A stretch of DNA of 64,000 nucleotides, taken from contig JABXIG010000003.1 of NCBI GenBank assembly GCA_013373205.1, positions 186,001-250,000 on the forward strand, read 5' to 3'. Within the stretch, counting starts at the first letter, position 1, and the number at the start of each line of letters is the position of its first letter. The notes beneath the pieces are model-generated. The model worked only from the letters and a program-made list of their open reading frames with translations, searched no databases and was not told the origin of the DNA. The stretch is from Methylocystaceae bacterium. GTDB taxonomy: Bacteria; Pseudomonadota; Alphaproteobacteria; Rhodospirillales; Terasakiellaceae. The position numbers and the translations under genes were made by a program. This document shows positions 38,094-47,485 of this stretch, piece by piece.

Positions 38094-38128
38094 AAGGGCT
38101 CAAAAGTATCAACCTTTGAGCCCTTCTA
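38094..38128 (-). terminator. Terminator after the malyl-CoA lyase-like gene
   Basis: Arms AAGGGCTCAAA (38094-38104) and TTTGAGCCCTT (38115-38125) pair over 11 bp; on the minus strand the hairpin is followed by a T run (bases 38093 down to 38090 read as T). Confidence 0.88.
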
Positions 38129-38147
38129 AACTGTACGCAACTTAAGA

Positions 38148-39194
38148 TTACAAGCCGTAGGCCTTTGCTAACTCTGGGTCTTTTTCAGCTACTTGTTTTG
38201 CAAGGTCAACAATTACTTTGGCTTGCTTCCAAGTCGCATCATCCTGCATCTTTCCATCAATCATGACGGCACCTGTCCCATCAGGCATGGCTTCGATGAT
38301 GCGCAGGGCAAATTTCGCTTCATCCACATCCGGGGAGAAGACTTTTTTGGCGATATCGATTTGTTTGGGGTGCAAAGACCAGGCCCCGACACAGCCGAGT
38401 AAGAAGGCGTTGCGAAATTGTGCTTCACAGGCTTCGTTGTCGCTGAAATCCCCAAACGGACCATAAAACGCCTTGATGCCATTGCTTTGGCAGGCATCGA
38501 CCATTTTTGCGACAGTAAAATGCCACAAGTCTTGTTGGAAGTGTGTGCGCGGTGCGCCTTCTTCTTTGGCATCTTCGAGAACGCCATAGAACGGGTGACC
38601 ACCGCCAACGCGGGTTGTCTTCATGCCACGCGACGCCGCTAAATCAGCAGGGCCCAAGCTCATACCATGCATGCGCGGGCTGGCCGCAGCGATTTCTGAA
38701 ATCTGTTCAACACCAAGCGCAGTTTCCAAAATGGCGTGGATCATGATCGGTTTTTTCACGCCGTGTTTGGCTTCGAGCTGGGCGAGCAGTTGATCAACAT
38801 AGTGAATGTCCCATGGGCCTTCGACTTTGGGTAACATCAAAACGTCCAGTTTGTCACCGGCTTCGGCAACGATTTCCTGTACATCATCCAAGAACCATGG
38901 GGAATTCAGGCAGTTTACACGGGTCCAAAGGGATGTGGAGCCAAAATCAACAGATTTTGCGACTTCAATAAAGCCGGCGCGGGCTTCTTCTTTAGCGTCT
39001 GCCGGAATTGCATCTTCAAGGTTACCGAGGATGACATCCACTTGCTTAACCATATCGGGTACTTTGGCGCGCATCTTTTCCATATGTGGTGGGAAAAAGT
39101 GGATCATTCGTTCCAATTTGACAGGAACTTCGCGATAAGGTTCCGGGGCGCCGATGGCTAAAGGTTCAAAAAACTTCTTGGCTGGTTTTCTCAT
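38148..39194 (-). CDS. mcl1: HpcH/HpaI-type lyase, probable L-malyl-CoA/beta-methylmalyl-CoA lyase
   Basis: 348 residues. Barrel of the CitE/HpcH family: [15 protein letters not shown] (metal and CoA region), [68 protein letters not shown] in pattern with the metal-binding Glu and Asp. Length and the [30 protein letters not shown] start are like Mcl1 of Rhodobacter, which works in glyoxylate/acetate assimilation by the ethylmalonyl-CoA pathway. No other pathway gene is near, so specificity is inferred from similarity. Confidence 0.8.
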   Translation of the reverse strand: MRKPAKKFFEPLAIGAPEPYREVPVKLERMIHFFPPHMEKMRAKVPDMVKQVDVILGNLEDAIPADAKEEARAGFIEVAKSVDFGSTSLWTRVNCLNSPWFLDDVQEIVAEAGDKLDVLMLPKVEGPWDIHYVDQLLAQLEAKHGVKKPIMIHAILETALGVEQISEIAAASPRMHGMSLGPADLAASRGMKTTRVGGGHPFYGVLEDAKEEGAPRTHFQQDLWHFTVAKMVDACQSNGIKAFYGPFGDFSDNEACEAQFRNAFLLGCVGAWSLHPKQIDIAKKVFSPDVDEAKFALRIIEAMPDGTGAVMIDGKMQDDATWKQAKVIVDLAKQVAEKDPELAKAYGL

Positions 39195-39331
39195 AACACA
39201 TTGTTTCCAAATATATTTTTAAAAGACGTGGCCTTATGCTGGCCTTCGAATCTGGCGTGATTGTGCATTGCGAAATGCTAGGTTGCAAGGAGATTCTAGC
39301 GTTCTGGCAAAAAAATAGGTTGCAATTGTAA

Positions 39332-40282
39332 CTAGTTTTTTTCATCCGGATTAAAAAGCGCAGCCAGCGGGTGTTTATTGAGCACCAGTTGCTTTTCACG
39401 CTCTCCAATCATATGGGTATAGATCGTGGTGGTGGAAATATCGGCATGGCCCAACATTTGTTGCAGGGTGCGAAGATCAATATCATGGTCCAGCAAGTGA
39501 CTGGCAAAGGAATGGCGGATCACGTGGGCAGATACTTTCTTGGTAATGCCTGCCTTGATGGCAAGTTCGCGTAATTCTTTATCAAAGGTATGCCGATTCA
39601 CATGGCCCTCACGTGCGCGGCGCGAGGGGAATAGCCACGGACTTTCCTGCCCCTTGTTTAAAAAGTCGGATCGAACGGTTTGGTATAATTGGACGGACTC
39701 GATCGCTGCTTTGGTTAGGGGAACCATGCGTTCCTTGTTGCCTTTGCCTGTGACAATTAACATGCCGGATTGGCGGGTGAAGGCGGATAAGGACAGGGTG
39801 ATGAGTTCAGAAATGCGCAGACCGCAGGCATAGAGCACTTCCAGCATAGCGGTTAAACGCATGGATTTGGAATCTGTGCCTGAACGTGCATGTTCCAACA
39901 GGGAATTTACTTCTTCTTCTGTTAAAAACTTGGGGAGAGGCCGACCCAGTTTGGGGCTATCCAGACTGGCAGCCGGGTCATCTGTGCGAATACGTTCACC
40001 ATACATAAATTTAAAAAACTGTTTCAGGGCCGATAATCGGCGCGCGCTGGTGCGCGGGGCATAGCCACTATCCAGTAGCTTTTTAATGTAGCCGCGGAGA
40101 TCATCGGTGTTGGCAGTTTCCAGACGGACGGATTTACCGCTCAGGTAATCTTCAAGATTTTCTAGATCGCGGCGATAATTTTCAATCGTATTGCTGGCGG
40201 CACCGCGTTCAACCGACATCATCTGTAAAAAAGACGTGATGTGCCGAGAGGACCGGGTCAGGGGAGTGGGCTTTTTGACCAT
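39332..40282 (-). CDS. xerD: Tyrosine recombinase XerD
   Basis: 316 residues. N-terminal SAM-like core-binding domain (ITSFLQMMSVERGAASNTIENYRRDL) and catalytic domain with the Arg in CGLRISELI, Lys in VTGKGNKERMVPL, HxxR in HVIRHSFASH, and LGHADISTTTIYTH with the nucleophilic Tyr. Chromosome dimer resolution with XerC at dif. Housekeeping neighbours and family-typical length argue against a phage integrase. Confidence 0.93.
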   Translation of the reverse strand: MVKKPTPLTRSSRHITSFLQMMSVERGAASNTIENYRRDLENLEDYLSGKSVRLETANTDDLRGYIKKLLDSGYAPRTSARRLSALKQFFKFMYGERIRTDDPAASLDSPKLGRPLPKFLTEEEVNSLLEHARSGTDSKSMRLTAMLEVLYACGLRISELITLSLSAFTRQSGMLIVTGKGNKERMVPLTKAAIESVQLYQTVRSDFLNKGQESPWLFPSRRAREGHVNRHTFDKELRELAIKAGITKKVSAHVIRHSFASHLLDHDIDLRTLQQMLGHADISTTTIYTHMIGEREKQLVLNKHPLAALFNPDEKN

Positions 40283-40303
40283 GTCTGTGAAGCCTCTGTT
40301 CCT

Positions 40304-42046
40304 TTAAAGTCCGGCCTGCAACGCTGTTTCAACCGCTACTGCGCGCGCGTCGCGTTCTAACCCTATTTTTCGCATCGCGGCTAATGCATCATGAATGAAC
40401 GTATCTTCCATGTCTTTTAAAGGTCGATCTTCAATGGCGTTTAACATCATTAAAATGGTTTCACCCAGATCACCGGCTTGCGCTGCCTTGTTCATTCCCG
40501 TCCATAGACCCGGCTTGGGCAGGGCGGCATCGGACAGGCGCGGTCCGTTCATCAGACTGATCCATAATAGATCAGGCACAGGTAAGCCCAAGCCGTCAAC
40601 GAGGGCGAAAAGACGTGCAGCCTGTTCATAGCTTTCAGGCGTTTCTTCTTGTGCCTGCCACCAGTTTTTTAAAGATTGGCTGACGGCCTGACCCAAGACA
40701 TCAAAGCCTGCCAAAACCGCAAGCGGGCGTACGTCTGTCCAATTTTTTGCAGCTTCACTATCTGTAAAGGCTGCATTTCTCAGCATCAGATACCATGCTT
40801 TGGCCGTTTCCCAATCCCCTGCTGCTAAAAGCGCGCGCATGGCAGTGGGGGCAAACCATAACATGTCGATGCTTTGGGGCATGGTGCTGATGAGGGGGCG
40901 ATAAAGACGGGCCGTGCTTAAGAAGCGTGTATTGGATTTGGCCAAATCCAACGCCATTGAAATGGTTTCAGATTGAATGACAGGCAGTTGACCTTCTTGT
41001 GCGCTGACCTGATAAAGTAAGGCCTGTGCTTTGAAGCTATCTAGGTTTTCAGCCGTTGCAATGGGGTTTTCCTGCTCGGCAGGGGTGAATTGCATGTTTT
41101 TGTAGGCTTGTGCGAGGAACTGCGTGCTGGCAAGATTCAGGGCAACGGCTTTTTCTGTTGCGCTGATGTCGCCAGCTTTGGTCAGATAGTTCAGGAAATT
41201 CGCATCATCGCTGTTACGAACCTGATCGGATAATTGGGCTTTCGTGGCTTTAATCAGGGCAATTTCCAAAGCGCTGGGGCTTTGTAATTCATCAACCTTA
41301 CCGCGTTCACCGACTTGCAATGCATCCATCAGGTTATAATAAACCGGGTCTTTATCACCCATTTCTTTTAACAGGGATAAAGATAATTGTGCCTGATCAC
41401 CCTGTTTTGCCATCATGCGGCAAAAGGCCAATGTCTTGACCCAAAAAGGATTGTCGTTTTGCTGTATGTTCTGTGCAGCCATGGCGCAGGCTTTGGTCAC
41501 GTCATCTTCGATCAGCAGGACCCGGGTTTGCAACATATCCAGATCATTTGTTTTTTCATTCTGCGGGGCAGAGGAGATGAGCTTGAGCACATCGTTGATC
41601 TGTCCCATTTGTGCAAGCTTTTCCGCACGTAAGGTCAAAAGTGATTTTGGACCGCTGGAACCTTTAGGGGGTGTTGCCGCACTTAACAGCAGGCGACGCT
41701 GCAGAATGCGTAAATAAGGGGCAGATGGTCGTGCAGGCAGCTTGGCGATCAGTCGTTCTGCAATCGGGCGACTGATCCCGTTCCACATGTCGCTTGGGAA
41801 CGCATTGCTGCCGCTTAAAACCCCAAGGGATTCGGAACTGATGGCGTCCAGCGACTGCACATTAATCCCACCGGAAATAGTTTTTACCGGAACCGGGGTC
41901 GTGTTGGGGCTCGCCGTTTCTTCAGTGGGGGCTAAAAGGGTACGCGGTGTTAAGGTGCGTGGCGCGTTGTTATCCTGTGCGGCTGAGAAGCTGGTTGAAG
42001 CCAGTAAGACAGTAAGACAGGCTGTTGCTTTTAAAAATCCCCCCAT
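40304..42046 (-). CDS. Secreted helical-repeat protein of unknown function
   Basis: 580 residues from ATG (a GTG three codons earlier overlaps the preceding stop). A Sec signal peptide ends at about residue 23 (SFSA). The mature part is helical and TPR/HEAT-like by eye, with many Ala/Leu repeats (for example LLSAATPPKGSSGPKSLLTLRAEKLAQ) but no recognised domain. It lies between xerD and a 46-residue membrane peptide, 5 bases after the latter, and homologues sit beside aroK in related bacteria as far as I recall. A periplasmic scaffold role is only a guess. Confidence 0.75.
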   Translation of the reverse strand: MGGFLKATACLTVLLASTSFSAAQDNNAPRTLTPRTLLAPTEETASPNTTPVPVKTISGGINVQSLDAISSESLGVLSGSNAFPSDMWNGISRPIAERLIAKLPARPSAPYLRILQRRLLLSAATPPKGSSGPKSLLTLRAEKLAQMGQINDVLKLISSAPQNEKTNDLDMLQTRVLLIEDDVTKACAMAAQNIQQNDNPFWVKTLAFCRMMAKQGDQAQLSLSLLKEMGDKDPVYYNLMDALQVGERGKVDELQSPSALEIALIKATKAQLSDQVRNSDDANFLNYLTKAGDISATEKAVALNLASTQFLAQAYKNMQFTPAEQENPIATAENLDSFKAQALLYQVSAQEGQLPVIQSETISMALDLAKSNTRFLSTARLYRPLISTMPQSIDMLWFAPTAMRALLAAGDWETAKAWYLMLRNAAFTDSEAAKNWTDVRPLAVLAGFDVLGQAVSQSLKNWWQAQEETPESYEQAARLFALVDGLGLPVPDLLWISLMNGPRLSDAALPKPGLWTGMNKAAQAGDLGETILMMLNAIEDRPLKDMEDTFIHDALAAMRKIGLERDARAVAVETALQAGL

Positions 42047-42051
42047 TGTTA

Positions 42052-42192
42052 TCACCGCGGAAAACGGTCATCAGGCAGGGTTTTGGTCACAGGCGCTGTC
42101 GGGGCAGGAATGTCCCACGTCGCCAAAAATACGCCGGCACCGCCAAGGGTTAATAAGATAAGGACCAATAAAAATTTGGAAAAAGCCTTCAT
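42052..42192 (-). CDS. 46-residue single-pass membrane peptide
   Basis: Short open frame with ATG at 42192 and stop 5 bases before the next gene's ATG. The first half, KFLLVLILLTLGGAGVFLA, is a membrane helix; the rest is WDIPAPTAPVTK and an end DDRFPR. I recall similar small proteins with a WDIPAPTA-like motif before this neighbour in other Rhodospirillales, which suggests a real conserved gene. Function unknown; probably cotranslated with the downstream secreted protein. Confidence 0.7.
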   Translation of the reverse strand: MKAFSKFLLVLILLTLGGAGVFLATWDIPAPTAPVTKTLPDDRFPR

Positions 42193-42367
42193 GGCAGAAA
42201 ATTTTCTCTTAAAAAATTGCAGATATGTGTGCGCAGTCTAACGGGGTCTCGCAAGACTTTCAACGATTGCGACAGATTATACTTACGAAAATCTGAATTC
42301 TTAATTAAAGTAGGTGAAATTTTATAAACCAGATTTTTTGAAACGAACAAAAGTGACGAATAACAAA

Positions 42368-42892
42368 ATGAAACTTCGCTTGCCCAAGGGACAATCTTTG
42401 GTGATTGTCGGTCTGATGGGGGCGGGGAAAACTTGTATCGGGCGACAGGTGGCACAAAAATTCGATGTACCCTTTGTCGATGCCGATCGCGAAATTGAAG
42501 AAGCGGCGGGTTGCTGTGTCGCAGATATTTTTGAACTTTATGGTGAGGCGGCCTTTCGCGATGGGGAACGTCGTGTGATTAAACGTCTGCTGGAAGGCGA
42601 ACCTTGTATTCTGGCGACTGGTGGCGGTGCCTTTATGAATACGGAAACTCGAACGTTGATTGAAGAAACCGGGACAAGCCTTTGGTTGAAAGCTGATGTG
42701 GAGGTTTTGATCAAACGTACCAGTGGGCGTAAGCATCGTCCGCTTTTAAATCAGGGGGACCCGGCCAAGACCTTGCGTAAATTGGTGGATGAGAGATATC
42801 CGGTCTACGCCACGGCCGATATTACTGTTGAAACCCGTGATGAATCACTTGATGCGACTGTCAGACGCGTCGTTAAAGCCCTTAAGAATTGA
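42368..42892 (+). CDS. aroK: Shikimate kinase
   Basis: 174 residues from ATG; a GTG start 54 bases upstream would add a Lys-rich stretch. P-loop GLMGAGKT, shikimate-binding DADREIE, FRDGERR and GGGAF, and lid SGRKHRPLL are all intact. Phosphorylates shikimate in aromatic amino acid synthesis. A TATACT hexamer at 42278-42283 may be its -10 element. aroB follows after 10 bases. Confidence 0.95.
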   Translation: MKLRLPKGQSLVIVGLMGAGKTCIGRQVAQKFDVPFVDADREIEEAAGCCVADIFELYGEAAFRDGERRVIKRLLEGEPCILATGGGAFMNTETRTLIEETGTSLWLKADVEVLIKRTSGRKHRPLLNQGDPAKTLRKLVDERYPVYATADITVETRDESLDATVRRVVKALKN

Positions 42893-42902
42893 GCAGATAT
42901 AA

Positions 42903-44030
42903 ATGACTGAAACAGAAAATATCCTTCACGTTGACCTTGGGGAACGAAGCTATGATATTCCGGTTGGGGCCGGATTGTTGGAAAAGGCCGGGCCGTATTT
43001 CAAGCCGCTTTTGAAAAATAATCAGGTGGTCATTGTTACCGATGAAAATGTCGGGCCGATTTATTTGGATAGATTGACCCGTGTTTTAGAAGGTGAAGGG
43101 ATTATTTGTAAAAGCGTCACCTTACCTGCGGGGGAGGCGACGAAAAGTATCTCTAATTTCGAAATTCTGGTGGAAAAAATTCTTTCCTTTGGCATTGAAC
43201 GCGGCACCACACTTGTGGCCTTGGGAGGCGGTGTTATTGGGGATTTAACCGGTTTTGCGGCGGCCAGTCTGTTGCGCGGGATCGATTTTATTCAGGTGCC
43301 AACCACGTTATTGTCGCAAGTAGATAGTTCTGTCGGCGGGAAAACCGGGATTAATGCCAAGGCGGGGAAAAACCTGATCGGGGCTTTTCATCAACCCCGT
43401 CTGGTTTTGATTGATACCGAGAGTCTGAATACACTGCCCAAACGGGAACTTCTGGCGGGGTATGCCGAGGTAGTGAAATACGGTTTGATCGGGGATGTTG
43501 CCTTTTTTAACTGGCTGGAAGAAAAAGGTGAGGATTTGATTAATGGGGATCAGGCCTTACGTGCAGAAGCGATTTTAAAAAGCTGTGCGGCCAAGGCTGA
43601 TGTGGTCGCACAGGATGAAAAAGAAGGCGGAGTGCGGGCCTTGTTAAATCTGGGGCATACCTTTGGTCATGCGTTGGAAAAAGAATGTGGCTACGATGGA
43701 GATTTGTTGCATGGCGAGGCTGTGTCTATCGGTATGGTCATGGCCTATGAATTTTGTGCCCAACAAGGCTTGTGCAGTCAGGAAGATTCCCTGCGTGTGA
43801 AACGCTATTTGCAACGCCTTGATATGCCAGTTGATCTCAGCGGTTTGCCTTGTCAGGACTGGACAGCAGACCTGTTGATGAAACACATGATGAAGGATAA
43901 GAAAGTTAAAGATGGCAAGGTGACTTTTGTGCTGGTGCGCGCCATCGGGGATGCTTATCTGGATCGTAACGTCGAAGATGGGGATCTGAAACGTTATCTT
44001 GATGACTTGTTGACCCGGTCAAAAGCTTAA
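42903..44030 (+). CDS. aroB: 3-dehydroquinate synthase
   Basis: 375 residues. NAD-binding GGGVIGDLTGFAAASLLRGIDFIQVPTTLLSQVDSSVGGKTGIN in pattern, metal ligands in the EVVKYG, LNLGHTFGHALE and LLHGEAVSIGM regions. Second step of the shikimate pathway; the aroK-aroB pair is a standard operon. Confidence 0.97.
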   Translation: MTETENILHVDLGERSYDIPVGAGLLEKAGPYFKPLLKNNQVVIVTDENVGPIYLDRLTRVLEGEGIICKSVTLPAGEATKSISNFEILVEKILSFGIERGTTLVALGGGVIGDLTGFAAASLLRGIDFIQVPTTLLSQVDSSVGGKTGINAKAGKNLIGAFHQPRLVLIDTESLNTLPKRELLAGYAEVVKYGLIGDVAFFNWLEEKGEDLINGDQALRAEAILKSCAAKADVVAQDEKEGGVRALLNLGHTFGHALEKECGYDGDLLHGEAVSIGMVMAYEFCAQQGLCSQEDSLRVKRYLQRLDMPVDLSGLPCQDWTADLLMKHMMKDKKVKDGKVTFVLVRAIGDAYLDRNVEDGDLKRYLDDLLTRSKA

Positions 44031-44048
44031 AAGGAAAAGGGGTGTGCC

Positions 44049-45320
44049 ATGGAATGGATCATAGTTGCCATTTTTGTTTTGATCTTGTTTTCAGCCTTTT
44101 TTTCAGGTTCCGAAACAGCGCTGACGGCTGCATCGCGTCCCTTGATGCATCAACTGGAACAAAATGATGATGATCACCGCGCCGGGATCGTCAATCGATT
44201 GCTGGATTCCAAGGAACGGCTGATCGGGGCCATTCTTCTGGGAAACAATCTAGTTAATATTCTGGCGTCTGCTCTGGCAACTAGTGTGATGATCCATTAT
44301 TTCGGTGAAACCGGGGTTGTCTGGGCGACTTTGGTCATGACGATTGTGGTACTGATCTTTGCTGAAATCCTGCCCAAGACCTTTGCCATTCAAAATGCCA
44401 ACCGTCTTGCCCTGAGCATTGCACCGGTGATGAAAATTCTGGTCTTTATTCTGGCCCCCATCACCATGACGACACAGTTTATCGTGGCGACAACCTTGAA
44501 AGTGTTTGGTGCCGGTGTATCCGAAGATGGCGGGCAGTCCGCCGAAGAATTACGCGGGGCGATTAATCTGCATGATAGTCCGGATGATCAGGCGATCAAT
44601 CAGGAACGCACCATGTTGCACAGTATCCTTGATCTGGCAGAGGTTGAAGTGGGCGAGATTATGACCCATCGCAAAGGCGTTGTGATGATTGATGCGGATC
44701 TGCCCGCCGCGGAGATTGTGGAACAGGTGCTCGACAGTCCTTTTACCCGCTTGCCGATTTATCGTGATGATCCTGACAATATCATCGGGGTGATCCATGC
44801 GAAGGCCTTGTTGCGCGCGATCCGTGCCAAAAAGGGCGATATGGAAGGGTTGGATGTGGTGGAACTGGCACAGGAAACCTGGTTTATCCCGGAGGCCACC
44901 TCTTTGATGGGGCAGCTGGAAGCTTTTCGGGCACGTCGGGAGCATTTCGCGATTGTGGTCGATGAATATGGCAGCTTCATGGGGATTGTCACGCTGGAAG
45001 ATATTCTCGAAGAAATTGTTGGTGACATTGAAGATGAACATGATGACAAGGTTGCAGGTGTCCAGTCTCAGCATGATGGCTCTTACATCGTGGATGGGAT
45101 TGTCACAATCCGTGATTTAAATCGCGAGTTTGACTGGCGTTTGCCGGATGAAGAAGCATCGACCATTGCCGGGTTATTATTGCATGAAGCCCGCCGCATT
45201 CCCGATATAGGGCAGGTTTTTCAATTCTACAACTTCCGGTTTGAAGTGCTGGATCGCAAAAGAAACCAGATCACATCAATTCGTATATTCCCGCCTATCG
45301 ATCTGAAAGCAGAGGAATAA
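44049..45320 (+). CDS. HlyC/CorC-family membrane protein (DUF21-CBS-CorC)
   Basis: 423 residues. DUF21/CNNM membrane domain (about 1-135, four helices, FFSGSETALTAASRPLMHQL), CBS pair (about 200-320) and a C-terminal CorC_HlyC domain. CNNM-type proteins handle Mg2+ or other divalent ions. Downstream of aroB by 18 bases, as is common in alphaproteobacteria. Transport direction is not known from sequence. Confidence 0.93.
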   Translation: MEWIIVAIFVLILFSAFFSGSETALTAASRPLMHQLEQNDDDHRAGIVNRLLDSKERLIGAILLGNNLVNILASALATSVMIHYFGETGVVWATLVMTIVVLIFAEILPKTFAIQNANRLALSIAPVMKILVFILAPITMTTQFIVATTLKVFGAGVSEDGGQSAEELRGAINLHDSPDDQAINQERTMLHSILDLAEVEVGEIMTHRKGVVMIDADLPAAEIVEQVLDSPFTRLPIYRDDPDNIIGVIHAKALLRAIRAKKGDMEGLDVVELAQETWFIPEATSLMGQLEAFRARREHFAIVVDEYGSFMGIVTLEDILEEIVGDIEDEHDDKVAGVQSQHDGSYIVDGIVTIRDLNREFDWRLPDEEASTIAGLLLHEARRIPDIGQVFQFYNFRFEVLDRKRNQITSIRIFPPIDLKAEE

Positions 45321-45422
45321 TTCTTCATTAAAAAGAGTTTGAAAGATCAAAATTGATTCCAATCTATAAAATATCCCTTTGCTAAGAAGGGGCGTTTGGT
45401 TGGAACGGTAATGGAGATCGTT

Positions 45423-45878
45423 ATGCAGAAAAAACTCGTCCCGGATGTAATCGCAGAATGTCGCTGTACGACATTTTCACCGGATAAATCGGTCCGTGCG
45501 GCCGCAGCCTTGATGACAGAGGAAAATATCGGCGCGCTTGTCATTGTAGAAGGGGACCGTGTTGTAGGGATTATGACAGAACGTGACGTCCTGCAAAAAA
45601 TCGTCGCGTGTGACCTTGATCCGGATGATACATTGGTGCGAGATGTGATGACGCCCAATCCGGATACGGTTACGGGGGATTGTCGTGCCGCACAGGCCTT
45701 GCAGATGATGAACAGCAAGGGCTATCGTCACCTTCCGATCCTGACGGATGATGGTAAACCCTGTGGTATGGTTTCCGTTCGAGATTTGTATCAGGCGGTT
45801 CAGGATGCACTGGCAGAAGAACTGGAAGCAGTTGAAAACTATGTTCATGGTGGGGAAGGCTATGGCGTTGGGGCTTGA
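45423..45878 (+). CDS. Two-CBS-domain protein
   Basis: 151 residues from the ATG preceded by GGAG; an upstream in-frame GTG lacks an RBS. Two CBS motifs (about 8-65 and 75-130: TEENIGALVIVEGDRVVGIMTERDVL, MNSKGYRHLPILTDDGKPCGMVSVRDLY in pattern). Such stand-alone proteins bind adenosyl ligands and regulate partners. Linked to the CBS-bearing CorC protein upstream by a 102-base gap. Confidence 0.9.
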   Translation: MQKKLVPDVIAECRCTTFSPDKSVRAAAALMTEENIGALVIVEGDRVVGIMTERDVLQKIVACDLDPDDTLVRDVMTPNPDTVTGDCRAAQALQMMNSKGYRHLPILTDDGKPCGMVSVRDLYQAVQDALAEELEAVENYVHGGEGYGVGA

Positions 45879-45977
45879 CGGCTGATTTTTCACGGCTTAT
45901 TTGAAAGAGGTCGGTTGCATTGCGTGCACTGTTGCCGACTTTTTTTATTGCTGAACCCCAAGCTAAGGTCTTATGAA

Positions 45978-46541
45978 ATGCCGCTTTCCACACCAGCCCC
46001 GCGCAAGCATTCGCATACCCGTTCCGTTAATTTGACCGGATATGAACGTGAAGATGGTCTGTTTGATATTGAAGGGCATTTGGTGGATACCAAGACGTAT
46101 TCCTTCGACAATCAGGATCGTGGTGAGATCAAGGCGGGGGAGCCTATCCACAATATGCGCTTGCGCCTGACGGTGAATGAAGAAATGACTGTGGTTGCAG
46201 CAGAAGCAACGATTGATGATAGCCCTTTTAATGTGTGCGCAAACATCACGCCGGCGTTTAAGATGCTGGAAGGTATGCAGATTGGTCCGGGCTGGAATAA
46301 ACGGGTACGTCAAAAACTGGGCGGCACAAAAGGCTGTACGCATTTGGTGGAAATGCTGTCACCGTTGGCAACAGCCACCTATCAGACGCTTTATCCCATT
46401 TTGTCAAGACGTCGCGCAAGTCAGCCGGAAGACCAACGCGATAAGCCATCAATGATTGATGGCTGTCACGCGATGGATAGTTCCGGTGATTTGATTAAGG
46501 AACGTTGGCCCGAATATTATAAAGAACGTGAAGAGGCTTAG
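45978..46541 (+). CDS. DUF2889 family protein
   Basis: 187 residues from ATG after AAGG. Conserved features of DUF2889: HTRSVNLTGYEREDGLFDIEGHLVDTKTY, IHNMRLRLTVNEEMTVVAAEA, GCTHLVEMLSPLATATYQT. No enzyme motif is known; soluble. The function of the family is not established. No operon partner is obvious. Confidence 0.85.
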   Translation: MPLSTPAPRKHSHTRSVNLTGYEREDGLFDIEGHLVDTKTYSFDNQDRGEIKAGEPIHNMRLRLTVNEEMTVVAAEATIDDSPFNVCANITPAFKMLEGMQIGPGWNKRVRQKLGGTKGCTHLVEMLSPLATATYQTLYPILSRRRASQPEDQRDKPSMIDGCHAMDSSGDLIKERWPEYYKEREEA

Positions 46542-46567
46542 GTCCTGACCCTAATGTCTTTGCTAAA

Positions 46568-46876
46568 TTAACGGCTGAGGACATAACAGAGCTTGGGGCT
46601 CATACCCGCTTCGTCGCACAGACAGTCCTGATGGTAATCGATCTGGTCTGTAAAACATTCAATGACTGATCGCAGATAAGACACAATAAACGCACGAATG
46701 GCCGATGTTCGGTTGGCCCGTGGTTTATAGCTGTTGATCCAGGTGCAGAGTGTATGGATATCGGTTTGTTCCTGCGAACAGATATGTTCCAAAGCAGACC
46801 ACATTTCCGGTTCTAATCGAAAACTAGTCCGCCGACCCGCAATATTAACATTGCGGCTGATAAGAGATTCTGACAT
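46568..46876 (-). CDS. Ribbon-helix-helix domain protein
   Basis: 102 residues. N-terminal strand RNVNIAGRRTSFRLEPEMWSALEHIC and the helices that follow match the RHH_4-type domain (aryl-sulfate sulfotransferase-like RHH family). Probably a small DNA-binding regulator. A 10-bp palindrome ten bases before its start is a candidate autoregulatory site. Convergent with the DUF2889 gene. Confidence 0.85.
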   Translation of the reverse strand: MSESLISRNVNIAGRRTSFRLEPEMWSALEHICSQEQTDIHTLCTWINSYKPRANRTSAIRAFIVSYLRSVIECFTDQIDYHQDCLCDEAGMSPKLCYVLSR

Positions 46877-46885
46877 TCACGTTAT

Positions 46886-46895
46886 ACCTTAAGGT
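46886..46895. promoter_or_regulatory. ACCTTAAGGT palindrome upstream of the RHH gene
   Basis: Perfect 10-bp palindrome 10 bases before the start codon of the RHH regulator. RHH proteins often bind short palindromes in their own leader. Single copy seen, so evidence is modest. Confidence 0.35.
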
Positions 46896-47010
46896 TTCTC
46901 ATATTTCGCCTTTATGCACTTATTTTGTTGCAATTTTGTTAGGCGATTTCTACCTTTAGGCGGGTTGTAAATGAATGTCAATCTATCAAAAAGGGGTAGG
47001 TAATACCATT

Positions 47011-47289
47011 TTATTCAGGTGTATACTCCTTTTGGGTTAGAGTCTTTAAGGACAAGGCATGAACCCGTTCGCGCAGTTCATCGGCGAGTATGTCATAAAC
47101 CATGCGTTGACGTTGCACCCTAGAGATGCCTTCGAACTTCTCTGATACAATGAGTAAATTGAAGTGACTTTCACCTTCTGGGTTTGCCCCGCTATGCCCC
47201 GCATGACGAAACGATTCGTCTTCAAGGACCAGTTTTATTGGGGAAAGGGCGTTTTGCAGCTTGTTTTTCATGGTTTCTGCGACTGACAT
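47011..47289 (-). CDS. BolA-family protein
   Basis: 92 residues. GHSGANPEGESHFNLLIVSEKFEGISRVQRQRMVYDIL in pattern is the BolA core, with the conserved FxGxSRVxRHR-like loop. BolA proteins pair with monothiol glutaredoxins in iron-sulfur handling. Placed upstream of the J-domain/cobST block as in many alphaproteobacteria. Confidence 0.92.
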   Translation of the reverse strand: MSVAETMKNKLQNALSPIKLVLEDESFRHAGHSGANPEGESHFNLLIVSEKFEGISRVQRQRMVYDILADELRERVHALSLKTLTQKEYTPE

Positions 47290-47485
47290 GAATGTGTCCT
47301 CTATTTGCTAGTAGGTTGAATTATATACAGGTTGGGTCAGAAGATGCATTTCAACCCAAAGGTCTGTAAAGGTAATACTTGATTCTATTAGTGCATTACT
47401 ATACTAAGGGAGTATATAAAAAATTTACACCGAGGGATCCTGGTGACTTGAATAAAGTCGTTACTGCAAGTTGGAGCTACAACCT

